Assembly: GCA_022702545.1 (NCBI GenBank)
Contig: JAHRBC010000005.1
Location: 744,001-808,000 of the forward strand
From: Phycomyces nitens
Taxonomy: Eukaryota; Mucoromycota; Mucoromycetes; Mucorales; Phycomycetaceae
Reading direction: 5' to 3'
DNA: 64,000 bases
The translations under genes and the position numbers were made by a program. This document shows, one piece after another, positions 58,681 through 64,000 of the stretch. Numbering within the stretch: position 1 is the stretch's first letter; the number at the start of each line of letters is the position of its first letter. The notes beneath the pieces are model-generated. The model was not told the origin of the DNA. It saw only the letters and a program-made list of their open reading frames with translations, and made no database searches.

Positions 58681-61666
58681 TTATAGTTGTGGCATTTCTG
58701 CTATCCCTGTCCCATTGATTTCTGGTACTCCCACCTTGGCCTTTTTATAGCTAACCACACCACGCGTTTTGATCTAGAATGATTATAGTTATTTACACCA
58801 ATATTCCCAGACCCATATCTTCTTACCTTGCCACCCAGTAAGCCAACGCAGTAGCCGCTTGGAGCAGAGAGTCCTTTGAGGGCCATTACGGCTGTTCCGG
58901 TATGAACCAATGGCTTTACACTATCAGTACAGAGTGGACATTTGTACTTGGCCTCTTCATCGTCACATAGCTTCTGATACTGTTCTGGAGTCAAGCTCTC
59001 GTCACAACCAGCATGGATCCAATAATCACAAGAATCGCATGCTACCATTTCATTCTCATCCTCTTCACTATCGTCTTCCTTGTAAGTCTTTAAACATACT
59101 GGGCAAATACGGTCCTTTGTAAAGTTATCATAGCATGTGCCGCAGTAAGTGGCCAGATAGACAGGATATTTGTATCGATCACTTGGAGGTGCAATCGCAT
59201 GATGATATGAGTCACCGTTCTTGCCGTCTCTCTCATCACAGCCATGACAATCAGCACACAGAGGACACAGCCATGAATCTTAATCTATTAGTCAGTCAAC
59301 TGCCAAAGCGATCCTATGCTTAACTTACCAGACGGAATCTTGTCGAGTGGGGGATTACAGCTAAATATAATGTTAAGTCATCTTTTACCTTGAAGAGTGA
59401 TCCATTACCATTTTGTATGCCATCCTCTATCACAGCCATCGCATATCATCAGTGTGGCCTCGTCACCAGTTGTCTTGCAGACACAACACACTTTGCAATC
59501 AGGGCAGTACCATGGATATGATTCAACGGCTGCAACCTGTCTGGGTGTATCCAGATTGACACACACAGGATGGTATCGCTTGGTACACTTTGCACATTTT
59601 ACCATTGCAAACACATCGCAGACCGTGTTTTTTTCTTTACGCAAGAGAGCCACCGGTGCACTCAGGTAATGGCAGTCAGCACATTTGTTTTCTGCATAGG
59701 TTGGAGCAGCGGTCTACACCAGGTGGATTGTGTAAACAAGTAGACGTATTAACAAAGCAGCCTTACATGTGTCCCCGGACTATCTTTGTTGGCTGGTTTA
59801 TTTTGAGCTGCCACCAAAGGAGCATGCAATTGACACTTTTCGCCTGGAAACATGACCACTCGCTTACATGCTTGGCCTTTTGGTGTAATATACCCACAAA
59901 GAGTAACAGTAGCAGGAGAACGTGCCTAGTCCGGTTACAAATCAATACAAATACTCTTTTTAAATAACAAGGAGTCTTACTGGAAGAGGCGTGGTTGGCT
60001 TACGAGTGGATAAGGTGGACGGCGGTTGTGATGGTGTGGGCTGAACACGTTGTGGTGTATGGGTTGCTGGTGTTTCTTTAATGGCTCCAGATTCCATATA
60101 CATTAGGCTATTGTTAACTGCCTGGTAGACCTGATTGATATAGTATTGTTGGGCCATGAGTGATTGGGCAGTGTCATTTACAGTAGAGGGTGAGATGATC
60201 TTTGGTGTTGGTTCTTTGAATCTAACGAAATCACTAGAGGAACATGTCAGCTTCCAAGACCAATTCCAATTAGCCTCCAAGGCTTCTTACATTGGATATG
60301 ACGATTGAAACTGGCCATCTATTAGAGCCATTGGATAGGCATCCTGTTCAATGACTTCTTTGGAGACTGGGGCCAAGACAGACGATGCAGCCTTGGCTAT
60401 ATCTCCAGAAAGGGTTCTCAAGGCATCCTCAATATCATAAGTATCCTCCAGTAGAGCCCTTCCGATGCCATGTCGTCCGCTTTGCCTGCTTTGCCTGTTA
60501 TCAAACAGAATCTCATCCTTTCCTTCTGTGTCTTGGCTTGGGGGCTCAAATCGACACATGGTCGGTTGTGTGGAGGATGGGAGCTGGGTAATATTAGTGT
60601 GGACGTCATAAAATGTAGATTTTGCTAATCTCCTTGCATGAAGTTTGGCATTGAATTCTCTCACAGCCAAGGCAGCATGATGCATCCAAGAAGCCTGATC
60701 AACAGGCGCTTGTGTAGAGTACTTGTCAGACTGAATTGAATCTGTAATCAATTGATGACGGGGAGCAGGGACTTGTTCTGGATCAGACTCTTCTACGTCT
60801 GATGGTTTGAAATAGTCATCTTTTTGCTGTTTTCCTTTTTTGACAATATTGTGTCCAAACCGTTTGAACACAGACCTTGCAGTGACAACAGCTACATCTC
60901 TGTTCTTGAACCACGATACAAGCAGGCCCTGCTGAACCAGCCAGGCCTTTTCTTCTTCTGTAATACGGATTCTTTTCAGCTGTGGGTTTCTGTGGAAGAA
61001 GAGATAGCTATCACGATACCCCAAAACCTTTGCAGGATCCATAGCAAACATGAGCTTCTGCTTGCCACGATTAGGTAAGGTGAATGTAGATACTTTGTAG
61101 GTACGTCCTTTAGTGGTATCATGGTCAGTGTTGGTCAGTGTTGGTCATTGTGGAATCGCCAGTCGTCCTTACCCCCCAATAAACGGCCGTCTTTATCAAC
61201 CTTCTTCTCTCCCGATTTGTCTGTCTCACTCTCTTCCTCTTTCTGTCTTTTTGTGTCCTTTTCATCATAATCTATTTCTACTGCTGTTTTCGATCGTCCA
61301 CGCTTCCGAAGTACTCTCCGGGGTTGATCTTCTATTTCACTGTCAGATCCGTCTTTATTGATTGTACATGAATTTTGATTTCGAGAGCGATCCTCTAATG
61401 AATCAGGTTCCTGGGCATGATCTACTTTTTCGTTTGTGTCTAGCTGATCTCTTGGCGGTCGTCCGCGGCGTCTTCTCAACGTAGCTGCTTCTACAAACAG
61501 CAAAACAAAGATTGTCAATTAGCCTTGTTCATCACACATTAAGCCATTAGCTATATTTATATATATATAAAGTGAGTTTAAAGAAGAAGAGAGAGAAAAA
61601 TGCCGCATCAGACACGCAATGATTATTTTATTTTATATTATATTTTTTTATACCTCTGGTGGACAT
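58681..61666 (-). CDS. Rsc7/Swp82-domain protein with PHD fingers (chromatin remodelling)
   Basis: Exon 1 (MSTRE, ATG at 61666) splices to an AT-hook (LRRRRGRPPRDQ) and an acidic/basic linker. The Rsc7/Swp82 core follows: VSTFTLPNRGKQK, FAMDPAKVLGYRDSYLFFHR, KRIRITEEEKAWLVQQGLL and VAVVTARSVFKRFG. Downstream lie a small Cys motif (CGYITPKGQACKR, then KCQLH) and a tandem PHD module: CADCHYLSAPV, VKCAKCTKRYHPVCVNL, CCVCKTTGDEATLMICDGC, DRGWHTKWCNPPLDKIP, then CDSCDYWIHAGCDES and CPLCTDSVKPLVHTG. Rsc7/Swp82 proteins are subunits of RSC and SWI/SNF remodellers; PHD fingers read histone H3 tails. About 850 aa, roughly ten exons. It is divergent from DRG1. Nuclear. Confidence 0.85.
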
Positions 61667-61853
61667 GGCATGCAAATGGGCTTTTTTTTCCCTGGGATTT
61701 GGCATTTCCCTTTTCCGCTTCTTATGTAGCTAAATGCACCAACTTCGAACGTCACTCTGTTTTTGAGCAGTCACTAAAAAACTCGTTTTTATACCAGTGC
61801 TCGACATACTTGGCTTTTTTCCTTGTCTCCACTGCAGAAAGAAATCATTCATC
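61667..61853. promoter_or_regulatory. Short divergent promoter, Rsc7-PHD / DRG1
   Basis: Only 187 bp separate the two start codons, so both genes are driven from the same short region. It has T- and C-rich tracts before each ATG. I see no TATA box that clearly serves one gene. Confidence 0.5.
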
Positions 61854-63699
61854 ATGTCTCTCGTTGACAAAATCAAGGTAGATTCACATTGGTGATACAC
61901 AAGAGTGATTAGAAACTGATTATGTTGTGTTTAGGAAGTTGAAGTAAGTATTGAGGATCAATTCCGCGTCGGGAAACAGTCATTAATCAAGAATGTAGAA
62001 TGAGATGGCCAAGACCCAAAAGAATAAGGCCACGTCTTATCATTTGGGTCAGCTCAAGGCAAAACTTGCCAAGCTGAAGCGTGATTTGCTCATGCCCACA
62101 AGCGGAGGCGGCGGTGGTGGTGGTGGTAAGTATTAAGAAATCCTCTATTCAGGGTAAAAAGGGATCCAAGAAAGTGCTGTAGATTCTGAACCTTGTCCTC
62201 TAATTGTGTCTAGTCGGTTTCGATGTTGCAAAGACTGGTGTTGCCCGTATTGGTTTCGTTGGTATGTTGATGCCCGAATAAATAAGTAAATGGTTTGCTT
62301 ATCCAACAATTGGGTATATTTTTAGGTTTCCCCTCTGTCGGTAAATCCACCCTCATGTCCAAGCTGACTGGCACCCACTCTGAAGTTGGTGCTTATGAGT
62401 TCACAACATTGACCACTGTTCCTGGTGTTGTCCAGTACAAGGGTGCTAAGCTTCAGGTATATATAGGAGAGCGATTGCTTTGGGTTGATTAGGAATACAT
62501 GGCAGAATGAGTCTGACAAGTGATGGTGGGTATTTTGTGTGTGTGTGTATATAGATCCTTGATCTTCCCGGTATTATTGAGGGTGCCAAGGATGGCAAGG
62601 GTCGTGGTCGCCAGGTTATTGCTGGTAAGGTGGTTTGTAGGTTGGTTTGAAAGTCTCGAATATTGAAAGGTGGATCTTATAGTCGCACGTACTTGTTCGC
62701 TTATTTTCATTGTTCTGGATGTCCTGAAGCCAATGACTGATAAAAAGATCATTGAAAAGGAATTGGAGGGCTTTGGTATCCGTCTGAACAAGAAGCCACC
62801 AGCCATTATCTTTAAGAAGAAGGAAAAGGGTGGTATCTCAATCACAAACACCGTTCCTTTGACACACATTACTCCTGAAGAAGTCAAGGCTGTCTTGAGT
62901 GAATACAAGATCCACAATGCCGATATTACTTTCAAGGAAGATAACACTATTGATGACTTGATTGATGTTGTCGAGGTAAGTTTTGTGCAAAGTCCGTTTG
63001 TGAATCACCAGTTAAGATGTTTGCCTTTATTGTTATTAGGCCAACCGGTAAGAACAATTGGAATTGAGACCAATTTGGTGTCTTTTACTAACTTTTACTA
63101 TTATTACAGTATCTATATCCCTTGTATTTACGTGCTGAACAAGATTGATCAAATCTCAATTGAGGAATTGGATCTCATCTACAAGATTCCCAATGCTGTT
63201 CCTATTTCCTCACACCACGAATGGAACTTTGACGAGCTGTTGGAGACAATGTGGAAAGTAAGAAGAGGATTTATTTTGGATTTTAAATATATAGGCGTGA
63301 GATTGACTGACGAATGAATATTTGTGTAGAAATTGGCTCTTGTGAGAATTTACACCAAGCCAAAGGGACAATTGCCCGATTACGAGGAACCAGTTGTCAT
63401 GACATCAGACAAATCATCTGTAGAAGACTTTTGTAACAACATTCACAAATCCATTATGGAGCAGTTCAAGTGGTAAGCATTCTTATTGCCTAGGTCTCAA
63501 GAATTGGTTGCTAAAGTGTGTCTATAGTGCCTATGTTTGGGGTTCTTCTGTAAAGCACAACCCCCAAAAGGTTGGCAAGGAACATATCCTTCAGGATGAG
63601 GATGTCGTTCAGATCGTAAAGAAGTAAGTGAATCAAGGCTATTTAAAAAACTAGTATCTATAGTTTATTAATTTATTTGTTTGTTCTTGTAGGATTTAA
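61854..63699 (+). CDS. RBG1: Developmentally regulated GTP-binding protein (DRG1/Rbg1)
   Basis: An Obg-family translational GTPase that works with the Dfrp1/Tma46 partner at ribosomes. The N-terminal helix [11 protein letters not shown] with [20 protein letters not shown] precedes a poly-Gly hinge (GGGGGGG). The G domain has G1 [12 protein letters not shown]3 [20 protein letters not shown] and G4 VLNKIDQI. An inserted S5D2L-like region includes [20 protein letters not shown], and a C-terminal TGS domain covers [18 protein letters not shown] to [15 protein letters not shown]. About nine exons, near the usual 367 aa. The last splice (exon ending before 63624, acceptor at 63692) adds only one residue before TAA; without it the protein stops at 63627. 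Confidence 0.95.
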
Positions 63700-64000
63700 T
63701 TATAAAACTCTTAAAAAATTAATAAACAAGATTATAAAAAGAGCCAAATGTAATCTACATACATGCTCTGTGAACATGCCATTTGTTGAAAATAAAATAA
63801 AAAAATGCCATTTTTTCGTACATGTTTAATAAATCTATGGGGTACTCTGTGGCACCTTGATCTATTATAAATCCAAAAAAATGGTAGGAAATCTTGGGAT
63901 TTAGCAAAGTAATTCTGTCAAGATAAATACAGGTAAAAATCTCTACTGGTGAATTTTGATTGTAATGGCTTGAGTTGTGTATGAGTCTAGTATGAAACTA
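63700..64000. other. Downstream flank of DRG1
   Basis: The last 300 bp show AT-rich 3' untranslated-like sequence and no further gene. Confidence 0.5.

Overview
The window is nuclear DNA from a fungus, most likely an early-diverging Mucoromycota species (Mucorales-like). Genes are dense and split by many short introns (about 50-100 nt). Intergenic DNA is very AT-rich, with AT and trinucleotide microsatellites. Housekeeping proteins look fungal: pyruvate decarboxylase, septin, Pho80-type cyclin, Rsc7/Swp82 protein and ISU1. The repeats (DIRS, Tc1/mariner, Harbinger, Fanzor-like and LINE remnants) suit that lineage. I cannot name the species from sequence alone.

Layout. 1-5.7 kb is a repeat graveyard: a decayed DIRS retrotransposon lacking most of its reverse transcriptase, then a Fanzor/TnpB-like gene fragment cut by a 286-bp solo LTR with a perfect 5-bp target duplication, then a zinc-knuckle scrap. 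A 140-bp foldback MITE lies near 6.0 kb. 7.1-9.0 kb is pyruvate decarboxylase, followed by a decayed unknown gene (9.1-10.3 kb). 10.9-24 kb is a mostly housekeeping block: MCT-type MFS transporter, F-box protein, SET lysine methyltransferase with a His/Cys-rich insert, citrate synthase, divergent septin and a Pho80-like cyclin. 25.5-28.5 kb holds a second Fanzor-like fragment and a cytochrome P450 pseudogene. 29-45.7 kb is gene-dense: ISU1 and an HSP31-type DJ-1 protein (divergent pair), RGS protein, 3-hydroxyacyl-CoA dehydrogenase, a 13-exon fatty acyl-CoA reductase/GPAT-like fusion, PA-TM-RING ubiquitin ligase, CRAL-TRIO protein and ribonucleotide reductase small subunit. 46.6-52.9 kb holds a Tc1/mariner transposase with one frameshift, an HSPA12-like Hsp70 gene and a Harbinger remnant. 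55.2-63.7 kb holds cysteinyl-tRNA synthetase, an Rsc7/Swp82 protein with PHD fingers, and DRG1 GTPase; the last two share a short divergent promoter.

The genes do not form one pathway. Several are central-carbon or mitochondrial (PDC, citrate synthase, ISU1, HADH, probable mitochondrial CysRS isoform) and others belong to cell cycle or chromatin (RNR2 with an MCB-type site, septin, cyclin, Rsc7-PHD). The most unusual items are the reductase-acyltransferase fusion whose acyltransferase has lost its catalytic His, the Rsc7/Swp82-PHD fusion, the His/Cys metal-binding-like module inside a SET protein, two Fanzor-like relics, an uncharacterised decayed family with a G-E-I-K motif, and three GC-AG introns.
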